DNA from: Escherichia marmotae
Lineage (GTDB): Bacteria; Pseudomonadota; Gammaproteobacteria; Enterobacterales; Enterobacteriaceae
Assembly: GCF_002900365.1 (NCBI RefSeq)
Contig: NZ_CP025979.1
Location: forward strand, 868,001-932,000
Direction of reading: 5' to 3'
DNA length: 64,000 bases
Both the position numbers and the translations under genes were made by a program. Positions 18,613 through 27,836 of the stretch are shown here, one piece after another. A model generated the notes under the pieces. That model ran no database searches, was not told where the DNA came from, and saw nothing but the letters and a program-made list of their open reading frames with translations. The first letter of the stretch is position 1, and every line of letters starts with the position of its first letter.

Positions 18613-19751
18613 TTTTCTACCCGACTGCGTATACGTTCTGCGGTACGTAAAGTGTCAGTTTCTGAGGCTTCAGTCAGTACAATGATAAATTCATCGCCAC
18701 CGTAGCGGAAAACATAATCACTGCTGCGAACATTGTCGTAAAACGCTTGCGAGACTTTACGTAAGATCTCGTCACCGGTGTTATGTCCCCATGTGTCGTT
18801 GATCTCTTTGAATTTATCAACATCGATGATTAGCACAGACAACAGCGTGCCGGTTCTATTGGCATGGGCAATTTCACGTTTGAAGATAGTCGGCAGGAAA
18901 CGGCGGTTGAGTAGCTTGGTTAACACATCCATTCCCACTTCATGGCGAGAAACTTCTTCAAACAGTTCTCGTAGTAAAGTGATAATTTGCGATACGGTAT
19001 TTCGTATCTGTAATAAAAATTTCACTCGCAGGCTTTTGTTACTCAGATTTTTGGCATGGAGTATTGTCTGATTGAAAATTCCGTCGAAATCCTGAACCAG
19101 GCGGGAGATATGGCCTACTTCAGCAATACCACTAAAATAATGGCGGCCTTTATGGTTAAACCACAGGCCAAAATCAGCCTGGCTTAACGGTAGGCTACTG
19201 CCTAAATCAGAATCCAACAGAACTTTATAAATAATATCTATTTCCCATGAAAGTAATGAGGCTATTTGCCGTTCTTTTTCTTCTTCAGCATTTTCCAGTA
19301 ATGAGAATATACGATAGTTCTCATCTTCTTTAGCGGCGCTACTGTCGCTAAAGGTAAACGCCCTGGTCATAACTTCCATGGCTATATCGATACTGCTAAT
19401 CGAAAAATGATAAACCTGAAGTTTTTCCGCAGGCGAATAATCAGAGGAAAATATCACTGGATAGAGGATTTTTTTCAGCACGCGAAAACCCATCTCGACA
19501 ATTTCCACGGGAATGCCAATACGAGCATGGACTTCAGCCACGGTATGTTGGATTTGTATCAGTCTTTCAACCTGTTCGTTACTCAAAAACTCTTCGGCGT
19601 GCGGGTCAGTGCGTACAATACGATAAAACTCATTGCTCAGGTAATGGGCATGGGTAACGGCAATTTCTGCGGCTTTTGTGCGAATGATGGGAGCGGCCTG
19701 GGCAACTAATCCGGTCCACTCATCTTTCATTCTTTTAAAGTACATCTCCAT
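18447..19751 (-). pseudogene. dosC: Damaged DosC diguanylate cyclase, two deletions
   Basis: DosC is a globin-coupled sensor that makes cyclic di-GMP and normally pairs with DosP. The frame runs from MEMYFKRMKDEW at 19751. Compared with the 460-residue K-12 protein, 23 residues are missing after LSNEQVER, between two VER repeats, corresponding to residues about 64-86. This removes distal-pocket Leu65 while leaving Tyr43 and proximal His98 (VAEVHARIG). The GGDEF signature is present (FRYGGDEF), but after RSRVEKTK (equivalent to residue 405) the sequence switches out of frame into dosP, adding 52 unrelated residues and losing the last 55 or so of the cyclase domain. Activity is doubtful. Confidence 0.88.
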
Positions 19752-20103
19752 AATTCAGCCCCTTATACGACTGGAAAGGCAAATGAGATCGAAAAAACGA
19801 AATGCAACACACTGGACAGGCTTATTGCACCATATTCTCCTGAAATATGAAGATGTAATGAAGAGAAATAAACGAGTTAGACAGTTTTAATCTACGCTAC
19901 TGTTCTTCTGAAGAGTATAGCCCATCGTGATTATTTTTCGGTGGCGACGAACATCACTTTGTTTTTCATATTAATACTAATTAATCAGGAGATTATGGCC
20001 ATTTGCTTATACGCAAATAATTTAACATTAAGAGAATGTGACTTTTTTGAAAGGTAACAGGCCGGTGCTTTAATCACCGGCGATGGCACAGTAAAAAAGG
20101 GGA
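19752..20103. other. Region between digH and dosC
   Basis: About 350 bp upstream of dosC and downstream of digH. It should carry the dosC promoter, RpoS-dependent in K-12. A GGCCGGTG...CACCGGCG imperfect hairpin at about 20059-20082 is a candidate digH terminator. No ORF or RNA gene was recognised. Confidence 0.5.
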
Positions 20104-21423
20104 TTAGCTTCCCCAGCGACTTTGCAGATAACTAACGGCTTGCTGGGTCTGTGGTTTATTCAGGTAATCTTCGCGGAACAAAATAGTACCGCTAATTTCT
20201 GGAACAGCGTCGTTAAGATCGAGCTGCTTTTTCAGTTCTGGCACGCCGCCGTTAACTGTCCAGTCAGGTTCTATCTTCGAGGGTTCTCCAACTTTATAGA
20301 AGGCGACACCGATATAGAGACGGGTTTTGGTCGGTTTGACGACATCTGCCCACCATTTAGCCAATACGTCATAGCGTGCGGCGCTACGAGAGAAAGGCCA
20401 GTAAATTTGTGGGGCAATATAATCCAGTAAACCTTGTTCGACCCAACGGCGGGTATCCGCATAGGATTCATCATAGGCAGCAGCTCCACGGGTATCTGAA
20501 CCGAGTGGATCATGTGAGCGATTACGCCAGACGCCTGCCGGGCTAACGCCAAATTCGACCTCAGGCTTCAGGCTTTTTATGGTATGCGATACTTTCGCGA
20601 TTAACTGCTGGGTATTGTTGCGTCGCCAGTCTGCTTTCGAGGCAAAAGCGCCCCCATATTTGCGGTACGTCTCGTTATCGTTAAGCAGTGAACCTGGTGA
20701 TTCGGTGTAGAAATAGTCGTCGAACTGCACACCATCAACCGGATAACGGGAAACGACTTCTGCAACTATCGATGTGATCCAGTCCTGAACTTCAGGGATG
20801 CCCGGGTCGAGAACAAAACGGTCGCCCGATGTCCTGATCCAGTCGCGATGCTGCACATAGACGCTGGCAGGTTGCTGCGACAGGGTGTTATTCAATTCCC
20901 TGATTGTTCCGGGTTTAGTATTAACCGACACGCGATAGGGGTTAAACCAGGCGTGTACTTTCATCCCACGCTTGTGGGCTTCATCGAGTATAAATTGCAG
21001 CGGATCGTAACCGGGGTCTTCACCCATCTTGCCGGTCATAAGATCTGACCACGGCAAAATTTTTGATGGCCAAAGGGCAGTGCCATCGGGCTTTACCTGG
21101 AAAAAGACCGTATTTATGCCGAGACGTTGCAGATGATCCAGCTTGTCGATCATCGCCTGTTGTTGCACGCTGGCTCGGGTGGTGGGGTTACTAATGTTAA
21201 CCGAGGAAACCGGGGGCCAGTCGAGGCGAGACACAGTGGCCAGCCAGATACCACGCATGGGTTGCGACGATTGTTGCGCTGTTGCTGGTGGTTTTAAGCC
21301 TGCTGGTGGTGTAACTATTGTGGTTGGCGGTGTTGTCTTACAACTACACGGTACAAGAGCCAGTGCAACGAGCGCCGCTGGCCTTTTGAGCGCGAATTTC
21401 ACGTTTCGGGAGCAGATATCCAT
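20104..21423 (-). CDS. digH: Putative glycosyl hydrolase lipoprotein DigH (YddW)
   Basis: This is an envelope glycoside hydrolase-like protein (GHL10/DUF187 family). K-12 DigH cleaves peptide-free (denuded) peptidoglycan glycan strands. The start MDICSRN at 21423 gives 439 residues. The longer frame to 21480 adds an unconserved leader. TIM-barrel motifs include RGIWLATV (about residue 55), DGVQFDDYFY (about 215-224, with likely catalytic acidic residues) and IAPQIYWPFSR (about 330). The signal sequence ends VPCSCKTT. The -3 position of the lipobox is proline, where relatives have leucine, so lipidation may be impaired. It ends near dosC and its own start faces the gadC terminator. Confidence 0.92.
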   Translation of the reverse strand: MDICSRNVKFALKRPAALVALALVPCSCKTTPPTTIVTPPAGLKPPATAQQSSQPMRGIWLATVSRLDWPPVSSVNISNPTTRASVQQQAMIDKLDHLQRLGINTVFFQVKPDGTALWPSKILPWSDLMTGKMGEDPGYDPLQFILDEAHKRGMKVHAWFNPYRVSVNTKPGTIRELNNTLSQQPASVYVQHRDWIRTSGDRFVLDPGIPEVQDWITSIVAEVVSRYPVDGVQFDDYFYTESPGSLLNDNETYRKYGGAFASKADWRRNNTQQLIAKVSHTIKSLKPEVEFGVSPAGVWRNRSHDPLGSDTRGAAAYDESYADTRRWVEQGLLDYIAPQIYWPFSRSAARYDVLAKWWADVVKPTKTRLYIGVAFYKVGEPSKIEPDWTVNGGVPELKKQLDLNDAVPEISGTILFREDYLNKPQTQQAVSYLQSRWGS

Positions 21424-21501
21424 ATATGCTGGTTTCCGGTAAACAGATGTGTTGCTCATTCTCGTACTTATCTGGGGCAAGTCAATACGATAACTGGTAC
21501 G

Positions 21502-21529
21502 AAAAAGGGAGCGATTAACTATCGCTCCC
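21502..21529 (-). terminator. Rho-independent terminator of gadBC
   Basis: GGGAGCGA (21507-21514) and TCGCTCCC (21522-21529) form an 8-bp stem with a 7-base loop. On the minus strand a U tract (A run at 21502-21506) follows. It ends the gadB-gadC transcript. Confidence 0.9.
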
Positions 21530-21554
21530 TTATACTGTTACCACTCAGATAGGG

Positions 21555-23090
21555 TTAGTGTTTCTTGTCGTTTATCACAATATAGTGCGGTGAACGTGCA
21601 CGTGGATGCAGGAAGAAGTGGCCTTTCGGCGCGTTCTGGCTGTTAATTGGCTCCAGTGTTACACCGGTATTCGCTTTGCCTCTACGATCATGGATGGCAT
21701 AGAGAATAAAGGGCAGGGCGAGTACTACCAGGAAACTCACCACCAGTAATTCAACATACATATCGGTAGAGTCACCCTGGATATTATCCGGCGGCAGGAA
21801 GGAGACGATAAACGCCATAATTGAGGTCAGCAGACCGACAATAGCTACCACCAGTTTTACGCCTTTACCGCCAGGGATATTAAATGTGCGTTTTAAATCA
21901 GGATGTTTAAGGACTAATACAATGTAGCCAATAAACAGCATGAAATAAGCACACAGATAAATCACCACTGTCAGTGCCAGTGCAATCAGGAAGGACATGT
22001 TGTTACCACCACCGGTATTGGTGAGGATAATCAACGCAATTGAAGTGATCACCAATTGGGAAATCACCAGCGTTACCGGCACGCCATTTTTGTTCATTTT
22101 GGCGAAGCTGGCGGGCAGCAGGTTTTTCTGTGCAGTGACATACATACCGCGAGAAGGGCCGACAATCCAGGATGCTATTTCTGCCAGTACCCCCAACAGC
22201 AGCAGGGCGGAGATCACGCGTACCGTCCACTCAATTTCCGGTGCCACATGGGACATCAGAACGGTAAAGGTTTGCATCACCCCTGCGGAGAGGTTGATTT
22301 CATTACCCGGAATGACCATCGCAATGGACAAACCACCAACCGAGCTTAAGCAGATTGCCGCCACCATCAATAGCAGCATGGCTAATGGATAATCGCGCCC
22401 TGGATTACTCATTTCATTGACGTGCGTTGCGGATGCTTCCACCCCCATATAACTCAGGATGAAGGCAACAAACACAACCAGCGTGCCAATTTTTGAGAAA
22501 TCAGGAAAGAAGGTTTTTGCATCCATTTCGATAGCAACCGGCGCACCGGAGTGCAGGTAAATAGCCGCTAATGCGATCAAAATAAATGCAGGCAGCAGGA
22601 TCCCGGCGAAGAAGCCGACTTTAGCAATTCGCGCCGTATATTTCGTGCCGCCGAACTGCGTTAATGCCAGTGCCCAAAGAATGATGAGTGCTGCAATGGT
22701 TTTCGTTACCGGGTCTTCATTCAGTGCAGGCCATTTAAGGATGTAGGAGAGCGCTCCTAACACGAAATAGAGCATTGGAATAAAGCCGATAGCGATTTGC
22801 AGATAGCCAAATGAGATAGCTGCAAATCCCCATTTCAACCCCAGGGTATTCGATACCCAGGCGAAAACACCACCTTCCTCCCAGCCGTCCACGGTAGCCA
22901 TTTCCGCAGCACAGAGGCCCACGGGAATAAACCATAAAATCCCGCCTAATAGCAGGAAGAAGACTAATGAAAAACCAGATGTTGCGAATGTCGGGTATTC
23001 ATAAACAGCCATTACCATCGACGCCGTAATGGCGAAGAATCCAAGTAATGTTAGCTGCTTAGCTTTACCTGTCTGTACCGATGTAGCCAT
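21555..23090 (-). CDS. gadC: Glutamate:GABA antiporter GadC
   Basis: This is an inner-membrane APC-superfamily exchanger that imports glutamate and exports gamma-aminobutyrate, so that GadA/GadB decarboxylation consumes protons (acid resistance system 2). It is 511 residues with twelve hydrophobic helices. The C-terminal tail (KGHFFLHPRARSPHYIVINDKKH) is the basic, histidine-containing plug that closes the channel above pH 6.5 in the known structure. It lies 156 bp downstream of gadB on the same strand, the standard gadBC operon. Confidence 0.97.
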   Translation of the reverse strand: MATSVQTGKAKQLTLLGFFAITASMVMAVYEYPTFATSGFSLVFFLLLGGILWFIPVGLCAAEMATVDGWEEGGVFAWVSNTLGLKWGFAAISFGYLQIAIGFIPMLYFVLGALSYILKWPALNEDPVTKTIAALIILWALALTQFGGTKYTARIAKVGFFAGILLPAFILIALAAIYLHSGAPVAIEMDAKTFFPDFSKIGTLVVFVAFILSYMGVEASATHVNEMSNPGRDYPLAMLLLMVAAICLSSVGGLSIAMVIPGNEINLSAGVMQTFTVLMSHVAPEIEWTVRVISALLLLGVLAEIASWIVGPSRGMYVTAQKNLLPASFAKMNKNGVPVTLVISQLVITSIALIILTNTGGGNNMSFLIALALTVVIYLCAYFMLFIGYIVLVLKHPDLKRTFNIPGGKGVKLVVAIVGLLTSIMAFIVSFLPPDNIQGDSTDMYVELLVVSFLVVLALPFILYAIHDRRGKANTGVTLEPINSQNAPKGHFFLHPRARSPHYIVINDKKH

Positions 23091-23246
23091 ATTATCCCCC
23101 TAAAACGGTATTCCTGTCGGAACCGCACCTGTCTTGTTCTGAAGCGTGTTCAGAGCAATATTTTCCGTTGCTAATGCCAGTGAACAGACTTTGGAATTTG
23201 TCCCGAAACAGGAGCGTTCCGGGACAGCATTACCACTTAAACGTTA

Positions 23247-24647
23247 TCAGGTATGTTTAAAGCTGTTCTGCTGGGCAATACCCTGCAGTTTCGGGTGATC
23301 GCTGAGGTATTTCAGGGAGGCTTTGTAGTCTTCCAGCAACAGTTCAGCGAAGTCCATTTCGAAGCCACGACGACACATAATACGCATCACCACGATGTCA
23401 GTGGCTTCACCGCCAAGGGTGAAGGCTGGAACCTGCCAGCCGCACAGGCGCAGACGTTCAGAGAGGTCATACAGGGTGTATCCCGGATCTTCCCCGTCTT
23501 TCAGTTTGAAGCAAACCGCCGGGATACCTTCGTCCGGGCGACCGGTGCAGATGAACTCATACGGTCCCAGTTTAGCGATTTCATCCGCCAGGTAAGTGGC
23601 GACCTGATAAGAGGCGTTCTGCACTTTGGTGTAGCCTTCACGACCGAGGCGCAGGAATTCATAGTACTGGGCAATCACCTGACCCGCCGGACGCGAGAAG
23701 TTGATGGCAAAAGTCCCGATTTGCCCACCGAGATAGTCAACGTTAAACACCAGCTCTTTCGGCAGTGCTTCTTCGTCACGCCAGATAACCCAGCCGCAGC
23801 CCAGCGGAGCCAGACCAAATTTATGACCAGAAGCACTGATCGATTTCACGCGTGGCAGGCGGAAGTCCCAGACGATATCCGGGGCGACGAACGGTGCCAG
23901 GAAGCCACCGCTGGCAGCGTCGATATGCATATCGATGTCGATACCGGTGTCGGCCTGGAACTTATCCAGCGCATCGTGCAGCGGTTGCGGAAACTCATAG
24001 TTACCGGTGTAGGTCACGCCGAAAGTCGGCACCACGCCGATGGTGTTTTCGTCGCAGGCCTCAATCATCCGTTTCGGATCCATAAACAACTGACCGGGGC
24101 GCATAGGGATCTCGCGCAATTCCACATCCCAGTAGCGGGCGAATTTATGCCAACAGATTTGCACCGGACCGCACACCAGGTTTGGTTTATCGGTCGGTTT
24201 ACCTGCGGCTTCCATACGCTTGCGCCAACGCCATTTCATCGCCATCCCGCCGAGCATACAGGCCTCGGAAGAACCAATGGTGTTGGTGCCAACGGCCTGA
24301 CCGTTTTTCGGCGCAGGCGCGTGCCACAGATCAGCAACCATGTTTACGCAACGCAGATCAATTGCTGCGGACTGCGGATATTCTTCTTTATCGATCCAGT
24401 TTTTATTGATCGACAGATCCATCAACTTATGAACATTTTCATCGTCCCAGGTCTGACAAAATGTGGCGAGGTTTTGTCGGGCATTGCCATCCAGGTATAA
24501 TTCATCATTGATAATCTGGAAGGCGATATCATCGCGCATTTCATGCAGCGGAAAACGTTTCGATTCCGCGATAGTGGAAATAGATTTCGCGCCAAAACGT
24601 GAATCGAGTAGTTCAGACCTTAAATCCGTTACTTGCTTCTTATCCAT
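23247..24647 (-). CDS. gadB: Glutamate decarboxylase beta
   Basis: This is a PLP-dependent enzyme converting glutamate to GABA and CO2 and consuming a cytoplasmic proton. The start MDKKQVTDLRSE at 24647 gives 466 residues. The further upstream frame (24677) is not used. The PLP lysine is in SASGHKFGLAPLG (Lys276). The C-terminal FKHT carries the histidine (His465) whose aldimine inactivates the enzyme at neutral pH. The GadA paralogue is nearly identical. GadB is called because gadC follows. Confidence 0.97.
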   Translation of the reverse strand: MDKKQVTDLRSELLDSRFGAKSISTIAESKRFPLHEMRDDIAFQIINDELYLDGNARQNLATFCQTWDDENVHKLMDLSINKNWIDKEEYPQSAAIDLRCVNMVADLWHAPAPKNGQAVGTNTIGSSEACMLGGMAMKWRWRKRMEAAGKPTDKPNLVCGPVQICWHKFARYWDVELREIPMRPGQLFMDPKRMIEACDENTIGVVPTFGVTYTGNYEFPQPLHDALDKFQADTGIDIDMHIDAASGGFLAPFVAPDIVWDFRLPRVKSISASGHKFGLAPLGCGWVIWRDEEALPKELVFNVDYLGGQIGTFAINFSRPAGQVIAQYYEFLRLGREGYTKVQNASYQVATYLADEIAKLGPYEFICTGRPDEGIPAVCFKLKDGEDPGYTLYDLSERLRLCGWQVPAFTLGGEATDIVVMRIMCRRGFEMDFAELLLEDYKASLKYLSDHPKLQGIAQQNSFKHT

Positions 24648-24727
24648 TTCAAACTCCTTAAAATGATTGGAACGCATTAAAAAAAGTAGGATTTATTGAT
24701 AAAGTAAGCAAGCGTAAAGGCCTCGGT

Positions 24728-24747
24728 TTCAAATAACAAAATCCTAA
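24728..24747 (-). promoter_or_regulatory. GAD box (GadE site) upstream of gadB
   Basis: On the minus strand TTAGGATTTTGTTATTTGAA matches the 20-bp GadE-binding box of gadA and gadBC promoters with about one mismatch. It lies 81 bp before the gadB start, the expected distance for activation. Confidence 0.85.
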
Positions 24748-25007
24748 TTTTATTTTGTTGTTTGAAAATGGGTTTTTTATTTTGACAAGTAAAAACAATA
24801 AGATAGGAAGATAATCAATGATAATATCACTCTTTTTATTGTTATTTTAGTCCGTTCTATTACCCTCCGAAATTATCACATAAAAATTGGCCTTTAAAAT
24901 ATCATTATTAGTTCGCGGTTAATTTTTTGAAAAACTTTCAAAGGTTGTCAAACAAACACGTTAATTATACAGAATACCCCGCCAACAAAGTTGGCGGGGG
25001 TAAGTTA
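24748..25007. other. AT-rich gap between gadB control region and pqqL
   Basis: This stretch is very AT-rich, fitting the H-NS-silenced gadBC promoter. At about 24978-25000 CCCCGCCAAC pairs with GTTGGCGGGG, a strong hairpin that likely terminates the leftward pqqL transcript. No gene was seen. Confidence 0.65.
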
Positions 25008-27780
25008 TTATTTTGGCAGCAATACTCCAGTGTGGGAATTCGCGGGTTTACTCAGATATTCTTTAACTGTAGCATTAACATTTTCCACAGTCATATTCTT
25101 TAACACTTTCTCCTGCGTCATCCACACAGCAGGATCATCATATTGAATAATACTATTCACAATAGTGTTCGCTAATTGCTGAACGCTATTTTGCTGAATA
25201 TCGAGGCTGCGTTGAATATTTTGCTGATATTCGTCCAGCTCTTGCTGACTGATCCCTTTAGTCAGACGTTTAGTCATTACCTCATTCGCCAATGTTAACA
25301 GTTCGCTATGACGTTCAGGTTGACAGGTGAAAGCCAGCAAATGGCTGATATCTTTGGCCTTAGGATCAACCGAGAGACGAGAAGAAACGCTGTATGCTCC
25401 GGATGCCTGTTCACGAATATTTATCCGCAGATCTTTTGCCAATGCGACGTTGAATGCATCCAGTGCCATGCGTGTCGCCAGGTTAATAGGTGTCCGGGGA
25501 TCATACCGCGTCCACTGTGAAACTTGTGCTACAGGTTCATTTTGTTCTTTTACAGTAACAGCCGCGTTATCCGTCGCGCGGGTTAATGGTTTACCTGCTG
25601 CCAATGCTGAATCAGAACGTTTGATTGATCCTAAGTAACGCGTAATTAACGGCAGGAGTTTGTCTTCTGCCACATTACCGACAATCACAAAAGTGATATC
25701 TGCTGGGGAAGAAAACAACTGACGATCGGCAGCCAATGCGTCTGCGGCAGAAAACTGTGCAATCTGTTTTTCTTGCAGTAATTTCGTGCGCTCATCGGCA
25801 TAGCGTGTTTCGTACATCTGCTGAGCGAATTTCTCTGCCGGGCGTTGATCGAGCGTTCTCAACGCTTGAATTTGAGCATTTTGTAACGATGACCAAATGT
25901 TGTCGTTAATTGTGCTGCGGGTGATCCGCTGGTTAATTAACTGAAAACCGGGTTCAGGATTATTAGCCCGTGCGCTAACAGACAGTAGTGTATTCAAGCC
26001 ACTGACTTTACTGCTCATGGTCACTGAGTTTTCTGCGCTCCAGCGTTTCAGGCTGGAAGAGGAGAGATCGCCAACTCCGCTACCGCTAACGGCTTTATTT
26101 GCCAGCGCAATAAGTGATTTTTGTCCCGCAGGGAAACTCAAATCGCCTTTATCAGAGACGGCAATAATTTGCAGCTTTTCTTCTTCGCCCGTAGATTTTG
26201 CCAGAATGACGTTTGCGCCATTAGAAAGGGTCAGTGACGTCAGATTTTCAGCCAGTCTTTTTTGGCTGGTTATTTTTGCTTGCGGATCAGCGTTTACCGT
26301 TAAAGATAAATTTCTGCCAGGGAAGACATAAGCCGCCAGTTTCTTGTTGGCATATTCATTTTCCAGCGCCGTAATGGCTGAAGGAGATAATGCATTTTGG
26401 GCTGCAGTATCATTGTTGACCATTTGTTCCCAAAATGTGTCCTGGTTCTTTCTTAATTGCTGCCATTTTTTCGCCAGGCTTTGCACGGTAATTTGTGGCC
26501 ACAGGCGTTTAGAAAGCTGGTATGTCTCTTCCGGTGAAAGGAATGGCGTATTATTTAACGAGCTGGATGCCAGGCGGCTGGTCAGCATCCGCAGATCGCG
26601 TTCAGCCTGTTGCTCAGCCGCATTTTTCAGCCAGGTCAGACGGGTGGCTTTTACATCATCAAGCTCTGCAACGGAAAAACCATGTTGGTCGATAGTTGCC
26701 AGTTCTGCCATTAATGCATTCGCAGCATCCTGCATATTATCGTCCCGCGCATTTACACGGAAAAACAGCGACTGATAATCAGGCGCAATTTTAATACTGC
26801 GCGCGGTGCCACCGGAAATAGTCTTCAACTCACCGGACTGGATCCGTTCCAGCAATCGGAACCAACATGCTCCATTCTGCCTGTTCGACAAAGCTTTGTT
26901 CATCGGTCACCTGAACCATTGGCATGCGATAATAGAGTGCGATACCGTTCACCCGATTTTCTTTATCATTAATGATATTAAAGCGCCGGCGGTTTTCTGC
27001 TTCCGTTGGCCATACGCGATTTTCAGCCGCTTTGTTTGCCGGAAGTTTACCTAAATTTTCCTTTATCAACGCCAGCGCTTCTTTACTGTCGATATCACCA
27101 ACGACGATAAAGGTCATATTATTCGGCTGATACCAGCGTTGATAAAATTGGCGCAGTTGTTCCGGCGCGACCGTTGCGACAATATCCATCAAACCGATCG
27201 GTTCACGGTCTAAATTGCGTGTATTTGCCAACAGGAAAGGGCGACGTGCCTGAGATGTGCGCCATTTAACATCCTGATGCGCGCGCCATTCCTCGGTAAT
27301 TACGCCACGTTCAGCGTCTACTTCGTGTTTTTCAAAGGTGGCGGCATTGCTCCATTCACTGAAGATTGCCATCACTTTTTGCAAATTTTGTTTCTGCGTT
27401 GTTGGCAAACTTACCTGATACACCGTTTCGTCATAGCTGGTATAGGCATTAACATCGCGGCCAAAACGCAGCCCCATCGATTCAAAAGTTTCGATGACTT
27501 TATTACCAGGCCAGCTTTTTGTACCGTTAAACATCATATGCTCAACAAAATGCGCCACGCCGCGCTCGTTGTCCTCTTCCTGCAATGAACCGGTATGAAT
27601 TTGCAGCCACAAATTCACTTGATCCTTAGGGTGTGAATGTGGATAGATCATATATCGCAAGCCATTTTCCAGTTGCCCGGTAATTAACTTGTCATCCTGT
27701 GGTAATGCCGCGGCAATAAGTCGTCCAGGAAGCAACAACAGTGTTGCCACTAAAGTCAGTAAGAAACAGAGGTTTCTCAT
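25008..27780 (-). pseudogene. pqqL: Frameshifted M16 periplasmic peptidase PqqL
   Basis: PqqL is a large (about 931-residue) M16 zinc protease of the FusC type, thought to process imported protein substrates in the periplasm after uptake by YddB. The N-terminal part is intact from the signal peptide (MRNLCFLLTLVATLLLLPG) through the zinc motif HFVEH (about residue 80) to EWSMLV, then runs into PIAGTDPVR and a stop at 26830. The rest resumes in another frame at RLLERIQSGELKT (about 26860) and continues open to 25008 (LLPK). About 14 bases seem lost at 26858-26872 relative to the intact K-12 protein. The two fragments would be 317 and up to 631 residues. M16 enzymes need both halves, so activity is probably lost. 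Confidence 0.9.
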
Positions 27781-27836
27781 AATCATCTCCATGCGAAAAC
27801 CAGGTGAATTTACCCGGTAAAGTAAAATTCGAAGTT

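Noticed and set aside
23253..24500. 415-codon plus-strand ORF across gadB
   Set aside because: Fully antisense to a well-identified gadB; a shadow of its high-GC3 codons.
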